DNA of 64,000 nucleotides from a virus (IMGVR_UViG_3300035698_001735:1-64000); one strand, 5' to 3'; positions 7,278-15,947 are shown, numbered from the stretch's first letter. Program-made: numbers and translations. Notes: a model not told the origin generated them from the sequence alone.

Positions 7278-7628
7278 TTACTTATTCTTTTTCCAAAGCT
7301 TAAACTGAGAAGCTAGCCACCATGGGTCTAATCCCCAAAGTCTTATTACGTCGCCTTTGACTGCAACTACGCGATAAATTACGTTTTTGAGTATCACATC
7401 GTCGCCGATCTTAAAGCCACACATGCTGTCTGTGCTTTGGTCATCAATTATCTTTGTTAGTCTGTCATTAATAACAGCTAGGCATCTTCTATGATGCTCG
7501 AAACGCTTAAGCCGACTTCTAAATTTTCTTTCACGCAACACTGCGAGAAAGATACCTAACGCTATGGCTGCCCCCGTCCCTATTACTAAAAGTAGTATCT
7601 CTAAAATTTGGTTTACGGGTGCTAACAT
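7278..7628 (-). CDS. Membrane-anchored protein of unknown function
   Basis: 116 residues: one N-terminal membrane segment (about residues 9-30), then a strongly basic stretch (RERKFRSRLKRFEHHRR), a helical linker and a C-terminal region (FKIGDDVILKNVIYRVVAVKGDVI) that reads as a small SH3-like beta barrel. Its ATG overlaps the stop of the next upstream gene by 1 bp. Confidence 0.72.
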   Translation of the reverse strand: MLAPVNQILEILLLVIGTGAAIALGIFLAVLRERKFRSRLKRFEHHRRCLAVINDRLTKIIDDQSTDSMCGFKIGDDVILKNVIYRVVAVKGDVIRLWGLDPWWLASQFKLWKKNK

Positions 7629-8008
7629 TATAGCTTGCCCGCCTCTATGTCAGTTTCTATTCCTATTGCTAGTGTCCGTAACGCGTTAACTAATACCTCA
7701 GGCTCTCCGCTACGCAGCTCGCAGAAATGCCGCCAATCGTTATCCCAGCCCACGGCAATGCCATAATGATTACCCTCGCCGTCGACTCTACTTTTGACTT
7801 CGATACTTTTAAACCTTACTACCGGCATTTCCTTTATGTCTGTTATTTTAAAATCCTCTAGACCTTGCATCGCCGCTTCGTCCTGGATGTACTCCCTAGC
7901 CTCTTCTTCGCTTTCGGCGTGCGTGTATCGTTCGCCTGTGGTTGTGCACCAGGGTGAATCCATAGTAGCTCTGGTATACTGTATAGTTGCACGGTATCTG
8001 TTTATCAT
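7628..8008 (-). CDS. Unknown 126-residue soluble protein
   Basis: A mixed alpha/beta protein without signal peptide or membrane segment; no motif recognised. It is followed with a 1-bp overlap by the membrane-anchored gene, so the products may work together (inference from coupling only). Confidence 0.68.
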   Translation of the reverse strand: MINRYRATIQYTRATMDSPWCTTTGERYTHAESEEEAREYIQDEAAMQGLEDFKITDIKEMPVVRFKSIEVKSRVDGEGNHYGIAVGWDNDWRHFCELRSGEPEVLVNALRTLAIGIETDIEAGKL

Positions 8009-8015
8009 TGTTTTT

Positions 8016-8285
8016 CTATCCTTTAGTATAGCGTCGAATATTAAATTTATGTTTTAGCCTTTTCCATAGTCCGCGTTTTGTTTCGACTATGTTGGCGTTC
8101 ATTCTTTTCCACTCAACAGCTAACTTTGTGTAATCGTCGTACTCATTAAAGGTGTACTGGACTTCTACAACATTAAACATTATTGTCGGATTTCGCAAGT
8201 ATCTTCCGCTAGTACTCTTAAACAACTCTTCCCATGTATTAAACTTTTCTATTGGGATATACTCTACAATTTCCATCATTGACAT
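8016..8285 (-). CDS. Unknown 89-residue protein
   Basis: Small protein with a basic C-terminus (KRLKHKFNIRRYTKG). Starts MSMMEIVEY; the second or third Met could also be used. Lies in the same leftward run between close neighbours. No recognised domain. Confidence 0.6.
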   Translation of the reverse strand: MSMMEIVEYIPIEKFNTWEELFKSTSGRYLRNPTIMFNVVEVQYTFNEYDDYTKLAVEWKRMNANIVETKRGLWKRLKHKFNIRRYTKG

Positions 8286-8299
8286 CTCTTATGTTAATG

Positions 8300-8515
8300 C
8301 TATACTTGGTAACCTTCGGGATATACTGTTTCCTTAGGCTGATAGTCAGCTGGCGACTTTTGGTTGCAGGAAACACAAGTCATATTAGGTATTATATTAG
8401 CGTGATAAAATGCATCATCATACCCTGTGCCTTCAACTTCGTCGCCGCAGCTTTCGCACTGGTAGATTGCTCTAAAATCTCTGCGGTGTTGGCTTATTAT
8501 TTCTTTAATTTTCAT
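8300..8515 (-). CDS. Small zinc-ribbon protein
   Basis: 71 residues with two CxxC knuckles (CESCGDEVEG near residue 20 and CVSCNQKS near residue 49) spaced as in zinc-ribbon proteins. Likely a nucleic-acid or protein-binding accessory protein; specific role unknown. Confidence 0.72.
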   Translation of the reverse strand: MKIKEIISQHRRDFRAIYQCESCGDEVEGTGYDDAFYHANIIPNMTCVSCNQKSPADYQPKETVYPEGYQV

Positions 8516-8578
8516 ATATAATATACTCGAATTAGTTATTGATTGTATCTAGTATTACTGCCTGCTACTCTCCCATTC

Positions 8579-8800
8579 TCAAGTAGTCGGTTCTGCCGTA
8601 AAGTAAAGAGGCCCTTTACTAGACACAGGTCTTACCGTCATGTGCTTAAACCCCATTTCTTTCCCTAGGCGTTCCCAGGCAGAATTTGCGTTTTCTTGTG
8701 GCGAGCGCGGGCTGCCACAGTTAAGCGCTATCATAGGCACAGGCTTCATACTTTCCATGAGCGTGTCTAACTGAGCTTGTGTCATTTCAAATTCTTGCAT
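8579..8800 (-). CDS. Unknown 73-residue protein
   Basis: Soluble small protein with an N-terminal amphipathic helix (FEMTQAQLDTLMESMK) and a segment ALNCGSPRSPQENANSAWERLG also common in small phage ORFs. Good ribosome binding site (AGGAG) upstream. Function unknown. Confidence 0.7.
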   Translation of the reverse strand: MQEFEMTQAQLDTLMESMKPVPMIALNCGSPRSPQENANSAWERLGKEMGFKHMTVRPVSSKGPLYFTAEPTT

Positions 8801-8856
8801 AATATTCTCCTATAAGAAGTGTCACTTTAGGCAACACTTCGTTTTGATTACATAAG

Positions 8857-9228
8857 TTAATCAACAAAGTTGGCATTAGTGCAATGATTAACTGTGAGCT
8901 TAAACATTTTTCCGCCCTTAAGGCCTATGACCGGAAACCGTCGAGCCTTAGGGTTAAATCCTGCGATTTCAAACAGTTTTCCGTGAACTTTAAGCTTTCG
9001 GCCAAAGTCGCTTGCTTTAAGTCCAATGCTGCCGCAATGCTCGTTCCACGTAGCTTGCTCGGGGTTGTGTCCGTCAACTGATGCTTCAAGTTTAAATTTA
9101 ACAGTCTTGGATGTGAAACTTGCGTTATTAGCTGATATAGCTACACCGTGCTTTTGGCCAACGGCTACTAATGCCGCATTGATATCCGCACGTAGAACCG
9201 TTAATCCTGCTTTAGTAAACTGATCCAT
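8857..9228 (-). CDS. Phage conserved protein of unknown function
   Basis: 123 residues. The N-terminal region (LTVLRADINAALVAVGQKHGV) and the following KTVKFKLEASV are typical of a small protein family found in many tailed phages, for which I know no function. The C-terminal half reads as a small beta barrel (GRKLKVHGKLFEIAGF). It has its own conserved early-class promoter at 9262-9290. Confidence 0.75.
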   Translation of the reverse strand: MDQFTKAGLTVLRADINAALVAVGQKHGVAISANNASFTSKTVKFKLEASVDGHNPEQATWNEHCGSIGLKASDFGRKLKVHGKLFEIAGFNPKARRFPVIGLKGGKMFKLTVNHCTNANFVD

Positions 9229-9261
9229 AATTTTTGCTCTTAGTAGTTTGTAAGTGTTAGT

Positions 9262-9290
9262 AGTATAATGTCTTCAAAGTTATATTGCAA
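9262..9290 (-). promoter_or_regulatory. Early sigma70-type promoter, conserved extended class
   Basis: Minus strand: TTGCAA, 17 bp ending TTGAAGACAT, TATACT, then ACTAACACTTACAAA. It serves the gene at 8857-9228 and its -35 touches the end of radC. Confidence 0.75.
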
Positions 9291-9295
9291 GTAAG

Positions 9296-9832
9296 TTAGA
9301 GGAGTCCTTGTTCGGCAAAGCTAGCATATTCGTCACCGGCAATGATGACGTGATCTATTACACTAACTTCAAACAAACGTAGTGCCTTGACAATAACCCT
9401 GGTAATATTTTTGTCTGCTTGGCTTATTATTGAGGAGCCGCTTGGGTGGTTGTGGGCTATGATCATAGCAGATGCATTTAGGTGTAATGCTTTTTTAGCA
9501 ATTTCTCTTGGATAAACAGTAGCAGCGTTTATAGTGCCTTTGAACATTTCGTCGTATTCGATAAGCTGATGTTGATTGTTTAAGAACATAACTGCGAACA
9601 CTTCGCGCTCTTTGCGCTGTAACTTCATGCGCAAATACTGCCGAGCAGCAGTACACGAATCAATTAATATTTCGTGCTTTTTTAACTTGGCATCAAGAAC
9701 AGCGATTGCACATTTAATAATTTGCTCTTCCATGCCCATCCAGTCAACGTCAGTTAAGTCAGTGTTGCTTGTTTGAGATTTAAGTGCTGTGAGGTATGTC
9801 GCTTCGGTTTCGCTGTTGATTGTGTTAGTCAT
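9296..9832 (-). CDS. radC: RadC-like JAB/MPN-domain protein
   Basis: 178 residues. The C-terminal 110 residues form a RadC-type MPN domain: the metal-binding JAMM signature appears as HNHPSG followed by an Asp eight residues on (about residues 127-140), preceded by the usual catalytic-type Glu (REVFAVMFL). Bacterial RadC is about 220 residues with an N-terminal helix-hairpin-helix; here that part is shortened or replaced. Bacterial RadC's biochemical role is unsettled; in mobile elements such proteins are common near anti-defence genes. It has its own conserved early promoter. Confidence 0.9.
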   Translation of the reverse strand: MTNTINSETEATYLTALKSQTSNTDLTDVDWMGMEEQIIKCAIAVLDAKLKKHEILIDSCTAARQYLRMKLQRKEREVFAVMFLNNQHQLIEYDEMFKGTINAATVYPREIAKKALHLNASAMIIAHNHPSGSSIISQADKNITRVIVKALRLFEVSVIDHVIIAGDEYASFAEQGLL

Positions 9833-9865
9833 TTGCTTTGCCCTCTGTATTGCGCAAGTGTTAAC

Positions 9866-9894
9866 AGTATACTGTCTCCACTTACGTATTACAA
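9866..9894 (-). promoter_or_regulatory. Early sigma70-type promoter, conserved extended class
   Basis: Minus strand: TTGTAA, 17 bp ending TGGAGACAG, TATACT, then GTTAACACTTGCGCAAT. It serves the RadC-like gene. Confidence 0.77.
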
Positions 9895-9901
9895 TAACTA
9901 A

Positions 9902-10444
9902 TTAAGGGTTGCTTTTGAGGAGCTCTTCTATGATAGCATACTGTTCGTCGTCGTATGCAACTAGATTAACTTTATTAACTGCTTCGGTGTGCTTTAACTC
10001 TTCACGAACGGTGTTTACCATAATTCTAGCTGCTTTTTGTACATCAAATCCGTAAACCCCAGTAGAGATAGTCGGAAACGATATGCTTACTAGACCAAAT
10101 AGTTCTGCTACCCGTATGCTCGAAGCGTAAGCCATTGTAAGCAAGGCCTGTCGGACTTCGGAGCATTTATATACGCGGCAGTCTGGACCAACAGCGTGAA
10201 TAAGGTAATCACATATACGCAATTCCTGGAGGCCAAATGCCGGTGATAGCACTGCTCCGCCTGTGTGACATCCGTGGCTATAAAACCTGCTATTGTATTT
10301 GTCTAGTGGCTCGGTGCCGGCCTTAGCATATATAGCACCGCATACTCCCTCACCTCCAAATAGTCCTGGGTTAGCTGCGTTGACAATCGCATCGCACTTA
10401 ACTTCGGTGATGTCACCTTGTATTAATTTTATTACTGAAGCCAT
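9902..10444 (-). CDS. Macro-domain protein (ADP-ribose binding or hydrolysing)
   Basis: 180 residues covering a complete macro domain: GDITEVKCDAIVNAANPGLFGGEGVCGAIY (the first half of the ADP-ribose pocket, near residues 10-38) and FPTISTGVYGF (the second loop, near residues 124-134). The family binds ADP-ribose and many members hydrolyse O-acetyl-ADP-ribose, ADP-ribose-1''-phosphate or protein ADP-ribose. In a phage a role in reversing host ADP-ribosylation or in NAD salvage after NAD-depleting defence is plausible (inference). Own sigma70-type promoter at 10476-10504. Confidence 0.9.
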   Translation of the reverse strand: MASVIKLIQGDITEVKCDAIVNAANPGLFGGEGVCGAIYAKAGTEPLDKYNSRFYSHGCHTGGAVLSPAFGLQELRICDYLIHAVGPDCRVYKCSEVRQALLTMAYASSIRVAELFGLVSISFPTISTGVYGFDVQKAARIMVNTVREELKHTEAVNKVNLVAYDDEQYAIIEELLKSNP

Positions 10445-10475
10445 TAGCTTATCCTAAGTTTGTTTGTAGTGTGTT

Positions 10476-10504
10476 ATTATAGCACGTATAAAAACACACT
10501 ACAA
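10476..10504 (-). promoter_or_regulatory. Sigma70-type promoter for the macro-domain gene
   Basis: Minus strand: TTGTAG, 17 bp, TATAAT, about 30 bp before the ATG at 10444. Confidence 0.65.
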
Positions 10505-10511
10505 CGTCTGC

Positions 10512-11591
10512 TTAGAATGCTTGATGCCAGTTATACGGATCTTGCTTAGGAACCTTGCTGAGTACAAGATTAAAATCCTTATTTTCATAAGTATACTTTG
10601 TTCCGGCTTTGTCAACACTTATAAGATTTGATTCAGTAAAGTACGAGCACAAATAGTCGTCCTCGTCGTCTTTGTCTTTTATAATAAAATCAAGATCAAA
10701 ATTGCAGTTGAACGGATTAAATCTTAGATCGTTTACGTTCGGCTGTAAATTAGCATCCGGGTGTAGCTGTTTAAAGCTAGCACTTGGTAATATTTTATCG
10801 ATAATAAACACTGAGGAATCTTCCGGCATACTAATATTTAGAATATCCATTGCTTGCTTAACAGGTTCGTTGTATCGATTCATTTCTTCTACTAATGACG
10901 CAAGCATATCAAAGTTAAACCTAGGAATAAATCTAGTTAAACTAATCACATCGTCTTTTTGCTTTTTGTCTACCAGGTTATCATCTAGGTATTCATTAAC
11001 GAACGCTTCGTCTAAGCTAGTAAATTGAATGCTGTAAAAAATACGCCCTGGACGATTGGTCATATAATAATTATTATCTACCTTGTTACTTGTTAGTAGA
11101 AATAACTTTCGACTTACAAACACACCATCTAGCAAGGTTAGCAATCCGTTTGCATCGTCGCGATCACGGTATACTTTTTCGTATTCGTCCATCAATATCA
11201 CACACGGATCAGATATGCTTTGTAAAAATACATTAAACTCGCTGCCGTGAAACGGAGCATTAATTAATATAATAGGCATATCGAGTCTTTCGCTGAGCTC
11301 AATTGCAGTAGTGCGAGCTAACAATGTTTTTCCTGAACCTTTTTCGCCGGCCATTAGTACGCCAGTGTTGCCTTTGCGACTTGCGAACGTGGTAATAATA
11401 CGCTCCATGTGAGACAGGGTATTGCCGTATATCTTACCTTTAAATTTCTCAAGATGATCTACCTCGACCAGAAAGAATCCCTTTTCGTCCACGTCAACTG
11501 TGTATGTTCCTGCCGGCAGCTTCTTTCGAATGTCAACTGCGGATTCGTCAGTGACTCGGTAAGTAGTGCCGTATTTGATATAATAGCTCAT
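10512..11591 (-). CDS. AAA+ ATPase
   Basis: 359 residues. After an 80-residue N-terminal part comes an AAA+ core: Walker A GEKGSGKT (near residue 82), Walker B VILMDEYEK (near residue 131), sensor 1 LLTSNK and an arginine-bearing NRPGRI segment. The layout resembles single-ring AAA+ remodellers of the BCS1/FtsH-like clade rather than helicases. The acidic stretch KDKDDEDDYLC lies near the C-terminus. Phage AAA+ proteins of this sort are common but uncharacterised. It is 1 bp from the Thg1-like gene and so co-transcribed with it. Confidence 0.85.
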   Translation of the reverse strand: MSYYIKYGTTYRVTDESAVDIRKKLPAGTYTVDVDEKGFFLVEVDHLEKFKGKIYGNTLSHMERIITTFASRKGNTGVLMAGEKGSGKTLLARTTAIELSERLDMPIILINAPFHGSEFNVFLQSISDPCVILMDEYEKVYRDRDDANGLLTLLDGVFVSRKLFLLTSNKVDNNYYMTNRPGRIFYSIQFTSLDEAFVNEYLDDNLVDKKQKDDVISLTRFIPRFNFDMLASLVEEMNRYNEPVKQAMDILNISMPEDSSVFIIDKILPSASFKQLHPDANLQPNVNDLRFNPFNCNFDLDFIIKDKDDEDDYLCSYFTESNLISVDKAGTKYTYENKDFNLVLSKVPKQDPYNWHQAF

Positions 11592-11592
11592 T

Positions 11593-12399
11593 TTATGTAA
11601 TTTCCGTAGGTTGGTGAATCATGTAGTTTTTCCCTTCAAATATAACTTCTTCTTTGTTTGTTATTGTGCTAAGTTTTGGCAGATAAAGTTCTTGGACAAC
11701 AGAACGTGTAATATGACCAGTCGGGCGATGAGCAATAGGTATGTGTGCTAGGTCAGTAACTGAACACTCAACGTCGCGCCGCTGTACGTATGTTCCGCGC
11801 TTCTTCCACGTTTCTAGATCGCTCCAGTTAATGCCTTTTCCTTGCCACAACTTCTCTTGCAGTTGGTTGCTCGAGAGATTTTGCAAGCTTGCGTGAGTAA
11901 AATATGTATGAGCTAGCATTGACACTGAATTCTTACTAGCATCAAACTCTCGCCACATAACTGCATTAACAGCTTCTGCGCGATTAGGCACATCAAACAC
12001 TCGACAGTCGAACACAGGCATGCTAGCTAGTGAGCCCGGCTTACTATTGCCAATTGACTGAGCAAATGATATAGTGGCAATGGATGCAAGTACTGAGTTT
12101 AGCTTGTGGACCTTTCCGTTAAAAAACGATTCTTGCCTAGGAGTTGTTCCGTCAAACACTAGCGTAATCTCGTCGCTTTGTGTGTAGCCAATCGAACACA
12201 TCGATTGTTTAACTAATTCTTTAGTAGCCGCAACCATTGCGCATTTCATATCTTCGTCAAATGGGCTTAAGAAGTCTTTGGTAAACTTTGAAAACGACCG
12301 CCCGTCTATTCTTGCTATAATCGGCAGCCCGGGCATTGTTTTTTGTTGCGTGTATCGTGCTTCGTATTCTTTCATACGATCACCTAGCTTGTCTTTCAT
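11593..12399 (-). CDS. thg1: Thg1-like 3'-5' RNA nucleotidyltransferase
   Basis: 268 residues, the usual size. It shows the Thg1 signatures: ARIDGRSFSKFTK (near residue 28; metal-binding Asp), a GYTQSDEITLVF segment (second metal Asp, near residue 71) and the SFAQSIG...FDCRVFDVP region. The family adds nucleotides to RNA 5' ends in the 3'-5' direction, as tRNA-His guanylyltransferase or as a tRNA 5'-end repair enzyme. I see no tRNA gene in this window, so host tRNA repair is the more likely role (inference). Directly followed by the AAA+ gene. Confidence 0.92.
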   Translation of the reverse strand: MKDKLGDRMKEYEARYTQQKTMPGLPIIARIDGRSFSKFTKDFLSPFDEDMKCAMVAATKELVKQSMCSIGYTQSDEITLVFDGTTPRQESFFNGKVHKLNSVLASIATISFAQSIGNSKPGSLASMPVFDCRVFDVPNRAEAVNAVMWREFDASKNSVSMLAHTYFTHASLQNLSSNQLQEKLWQGKGINWSDLETWKKRGTYVQRRDVECSVTDLAHIPIAHRPTGHITRSVVQELYLPKLSTITNKEEVIFEGKNYMIHQPTEIT

Positions 12400-12428
12400 T
12401 AGGTTACCTTATTGATAATGGCAGCAAT

Positions 12429-12454
12429 AGACGGTAGTGATTGCACTACCGTCT
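12429..12454 (-). terminator. Strong hairpin after rIIB
   Basis: A perfect 11-bp stem (AGACGGTAGTG and CACTACCGTCT) with a 4-nt loop, 25 bp downstream of the rIIB stop. No T-run follows on either strand, so it may be a transcript-stabilising or processing hairpin rather than a terminator. Confidence 0.55.
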
Positions 12455-12478
12455 GCGTAATACTAGCCAACTAGCTAT

Positions 12479-13501
12479 TTACTGAAGGTAGTCGCCGTCG
12501 GCGTTAGTCCAATATTTGCATTCGTCGTAATAGTCGTTGTCCCATACAACTAATATAGAGCCATGGGTGTTATCTGTAATGTCAACGTCGCCGTCGCTAA
12601 TTGCTTGTCTAACAGATGCTCCGTCTAATCCTAATATCTCAGCAGCTCGCTTTACGTAAAGCAAATCGTCGTTTTTAGGACTACCTCGTGTTAGTATGTT
12701 TCGCCCGCCGGATTCCGTAAGCTGTCGCACTTCGCCTTGCTCAGTTGCTTTATCAGCAACTGACAAGTCAAAGGTGTGTGAGTTGTCAATATCTCTATTA
12801 AGCTCGCCTACGATCTCGTATTCGCATGCACGCCCCTTGGAGTTGTTATAGTCAGTTGGTATACTAACAACGTTAGCCGGATTGACCTTAACGATTACAG
12901 TGCGACCAGGGCCACCATAATTACCTAAGTATTCCTGCGAGCAAAAATGTAAACCTTCTGAGCAAGTGTCATTAGGATTTTCGTTAACGCGGTTTCTTGG
13001 CATTTTAACTATTGCGCCAATTGAATTGTCCATCTTGCCTGTATGGTGATCAGTGTAGTTTGATTTAACCATCTTGTACGCTAGGAAATGACCGTCTTCG
13101 GTGATAGGCAAGTCGGTTGCTTCAAGGAAGCCAAATAATTGATCAACTGCGCGTTTCGATGGATTGTCATCTAGGTTCTCAACAAACAAACACATAGGAT
13201 TAATATCAAACCCTTCGTCTGCCATACATAAAATGCGATTAGCAAGCGATCCGTGCATCTGTTCGTCATCTAGTGTAATAACACCGTCTTCTAATTTAAC
13301 GCGCGAACCTTCGACATTAAATTTCTTGGCGTAATGCTCCGTTAGATTAACTAACTCTTCTGCTGTTTCATAATCTTTATCGCGAATAGCAGCCCGTATT
13401 TTATCGTATTGTGAGTGTGACTCAGAAGTCACCACTTGTGTATCGCCATTGATAATCATGACGATAGAATCTGGTGTCACATTTGTAGCCTGAATGGTCA
13501 T
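12479..13501 (-). CDS. rIIB: rIIB-like protein
   Basis: 340 residues, resembling phage rIIB-like proteins: FGFLEATDLPITEDGHFLAYK (near residue 123), followed by DNSIG, a Cys/His-bearing CSEGLHFCS motif and a VVKVNPANVVSIPTDYN segment. The last 60 residues include an ILGLDGASVRQAISDGDVD helix-turn-helix-like segment. In T4, rIIA and rIIB are membrane-associated proteins needed to escape RexAB exclusion. The gene follows rIIA with a separate sigma70-type promoter (13538-13566). Confidence 0.88.
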   Translation of the reverse strand: MTIQATNVTPDSIVMIINGDTQVVTSESHSQYDKIRAAIRDKDYETAEELVNLTEHYAKKFNVEGSRVKLEDGVITLDDEQMHGSLANRILCMADEGFDINPMCLFVENLDDNPSKRAVDQLFGFLEATDLPITEDGHFLAYKMVKSNYTDHHTGKMDNSIGAIVKMPRNRVNENPNDTCSEGLHFCSQEYLGNYGGPGRTVIVKVNPANVVSIPTDYNNSKGRACEYEIVGELNRDIDNSHTFDLSVADKATEQGEVRQLTESGGRNILTRGSPKNDDLLYVKRAAEILGLDGASVRQAISDGDVDITDNTHGSILVVWDNDYYDECKYWTNADGDYLQ

Positions 13502-13537
13502 ATTTCTATCTCCGTTGCATTAATATTCTGTGTATGT

Positions 13538-13566
13538 AGTTTAACTTTTATTTAATGAGTTGTCAA
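13538..13566 (-). promoter_or_regulatory. Sigma70-type promoter for rIIB
   Basis: Minus strand: TTGACA, 17 bp, TAAACT, about 37 bp upstream of the rIIB ATG. Confidence 0.6.
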
Positions 13567-13594
13567 CTGGTATGTTGGATTATTATTGTTTATT

Positions 13595-13632
13595 GCTACT
13601 ACGCAGCACCGTTTTAAGTGCTGCGTAGTAGC
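13595..13632 (-). terminator. 15-bp perfect hairpin between rIIA and rIIB
   Basis: GCTACTACGCAGCAC and GTGCTGCGTAGTAGC pair perfectly around an 8-nt loop. It follows the rIIA stop by about 55 bp and precedes the rIIB promoter. There is no T-run, so termination, if any, would not be of the classical intrinsic type. Confidence 0.6.
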
Positions 13633-13685
13633 GTCTTAGACCGTGTGTAAGCGCAGAGCGCAGACAAGACATAGTAGTGTACTGC

Positions 13686-15890
13686 TTAATCTACCAGCGC
13701 TGCATCCGCTGTTTTTGCATGTTCATCCGTCACTCTTACATATTCGCTAACTATTTTAAGATCTTCATCTGTATCTAAGCGACGCCCTTCGATAATCATA
13801 GTCATCATGGGATACTGTACGAGTACCTCTCGGTAAGCATACTCGAGTGTAGTAACGACTGGGTAACTGATCTCAGTGCCTACCTTAAAGAGTCTAATAG
13901 CTGATTCCCAATCGCTAGTCCTAGGGCTGGGACTAAAGGTTAGTTGATCTACTTTAACAAAGCCTGCGCCGTATACAGTATCTTTAAAGTGCTTGGCTAA
14001 CTTGTTAATATTATGAACCTTAGTGCGGCTGTAGCCTGTATCTCGACCAAACAAATGCAATGCGTGCTTTTGCTCAATATCAGCGACCATAGCGTGAGCT
14101 CCTTTAGTGACATACTCTTTTAAAGCTTTGTATAAGTCGGTATAGCCTTTGCTGTTATTAGTAAATCTCACTCGTCCAGTGCGGTTAACACCGATAATCT
14201 CTAAACGTTGCTGTGCTGTAATCATACCTATGTTAAAGGCTGTTGTAATTATTCCAGATTCGCTCATGTCACTATTGTAAAAACTTGCGTCCATTGAGCC
14301 GCCGTGTATTTGTAAGAAATAAGTATCGCTGCCGTTTGCGTACCCACCGTCGCGCACATCAACTCTGCCTTGACTGACCCAAGCTTCTTTATTGTTATAA
14401 TCTGGTTCACTGTCATATTTCCAAACCTCAACCATATGCTTGGGATTCACTACAGCGGGGCCTGTTACAACCGGCGCCGGTTTAGGCAACTCAGATGCTT
14501 TCTTGAAGTCAGTCCACTTAAGTCCAAGTTCTTTTTTCATTGCGCCTACACACGAATTATTAGCAAAGCGAATTAAGTAAAACTCTGCTCTTAAATCATT
14601 AGGTGCTACAGTAGCGGCATATTCTTTAATTCTTGCTCGGCTGCCTACTTTTAAGTCGTCTAATATAAAGTGTATATTTTTACTAGGGATAACTCGTATT
14701 TCGCTATATTTTAAGGCAAGCTCAACGCGTCTCATTACTCGGCCGCCGTAGGATCGTTGCGTGCGGTTATATGATATAAAAGACAAGTCGTTGTCGGCTC
14801 TGATGCCTATAGACTTGTCGTCTATAGTATGGCCTTGCCATGTAGGATTAACCGCGCCTCTAGCTATTAACGTTTTAATCGCTCGATGCTGTGTTAGCTC
14901 GCGATACTTACAACGTGCTTCCCACAAACTTTTACAATCGTCAAGCTTTTCGCTAACTGTAGTAGCAATGTCCTTAAATGCGGCCTCGAACTTAGCTTTA
15001 ATATTTGCTGTCGTTCGGTCGTCGTATGATAAGCCTTCGCGGTTGGCCACTACGTCGAGCTCGCCCATCTCAAAGAATATCTCAATTCCTAAGCCGTCGT
15101 ATCTGTTTCGATCGCCGTACTCGGAGCTAGCAAATGAGCTAACTTGAATAGGATATGCAACTGTGCCCTGCAATGCTGTTGACCTTGACGATCCGTAATA
15201 GTCATTTGGGTCATTTTCAATTAAGCGCCAACCCTTGCCCTCAAGCAAGTACGTAATCTCTCTGAGATTAAAATCAGCAACGCCTATTACGTTAGGAAAT
15301 ACAGGATAGCGCTTGTATATATCTCTTGATTTATTCTCAAAATCACGAAAGTCATCTTGCTTAACGGCCATCTTAATAAGCAAGCCGGGATGTTCCTCAC
15401 TTGCTTCTGGGAAGCCGTTAACTAAGTGTATCGACGGAACACCGTCTTCACCTAAGTCTACAATATAAACACTTTTCTGCCCATCAAACCACGATGTAAC
15501 TGTAAATGCTTCGGCGTATGAGAAAGGAGACTTGGAACCTAAACCTAGCGCACCAGTAAAGTCGTTACTGTCGCTTTTAGTAGATTCGAAGTATGTACTG
15601 TAAAGGTGCATCATATCAGCATGACATAAGCCAATGCCGTAGTCGCGTATGTGATACCAAGGCTCAAGCTTGTTAGGAAGATGTACATCAAACGGTTGAT
15701 CAGTATTGCCGGCAGCAATGTGTGCATCCCATGCGTTTGATCCAAGTTCGCGCACCACGGCACGTATCTTGTCAGTATACAGTCCGTCGGACAGTATCTT
15801 AAATGCTTTTGCTGATGCCTTAATTTTAAAGGTGCCGCTTTCGCCTACACCTGTTCGATCAATGGCCGTTACTGTTGCTGTTGTCTTCAT
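13686..15890 (-). CDS. rIIA: rIIA-like GHKL ATPase
   Basis: 734 residues, the size of T4 rIIA. The N-terminal half is a GHKL-type ATPase domain: N box RELGSNAWDAH (near residue 45), G1 box IRDYGIGL (near residue 77) and a glycine-rich lid GALGLGSKSPFSYA (near residue 107). The rest is family-specific. Paired with rIIB, as in T4-like phages, where the products counter exclusion and affect lysis inhibition. It has a promoter at 15948-15976 and a 50-nt untranslated leader with a repeated CAATACACA unit. Confidence 0.93.
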   Translation of the reverse strand: MKTTATVTAIDRTGVGESGTFKIKASAKAFKILSDGLYTDKIRAVVRELGSNAWDAHIAAGNTDQPFDVHLPNKLEPWYHIRDYGIGLCHADMMHLYSTYFESTKSDSNDFTGALGLGSKSPFSYAEAFTVTSWFDGQKSVYIVDLGEDGVPSIHLVNGFPEASEEHPGLLIKMAVKQDDFRDFENKSRDIYKRYPVFPNVIGVADFNLREITYLLEGKGWRLIENDPNDYYGSSRSTALQGTVAYPIQVSSFASSEYGDRNRYDGLGIEIFFEMGELDVVANREGLSYDDRTTANIKAKFEAAFKDIATTVSEKLDDCKSLWEARCKYRELTQHRAIKTLIARGAVNPTWQGHTIDDKSIGIRADNDLSFISYNRTQRSYGGRVMRRVELALKYSEIRVIPSKNIHFILDDLKVGSRARIKEYAATVAPNDLRAEFYLIRFANNSCVGAMKKELGLKWTDFKKASELPKPAPVVTGPAVVNPKHMVEVWKYDSEPDYNNKEAWVSQGRVDVRDGGYANGSDTYFLQIHGGSMDASFYNSDMSESGIITTAFNIGMITAQQRLEIIGVNRTGRVRFTNNSKGYTDLYKALKEYVTKGAHAMVADIEQKHALHLFGRDTGYSRTKVHNINKLAKHFKDTVYGAGFVKVDQLTFSPSPRTSDWESAIRLFKVGTEISYPVVTTLEYAYREVLVQYPMMTMIIEGRRLDTDEDLKIVSEYVRVTDEHAKTADAALVD

Positions 15891-15947
15891 CTAACTCTCC
15901 GCCCTGTGTATTGTTTGTGTATTGTTTTGTTTTGTGTATGCTTGTAT

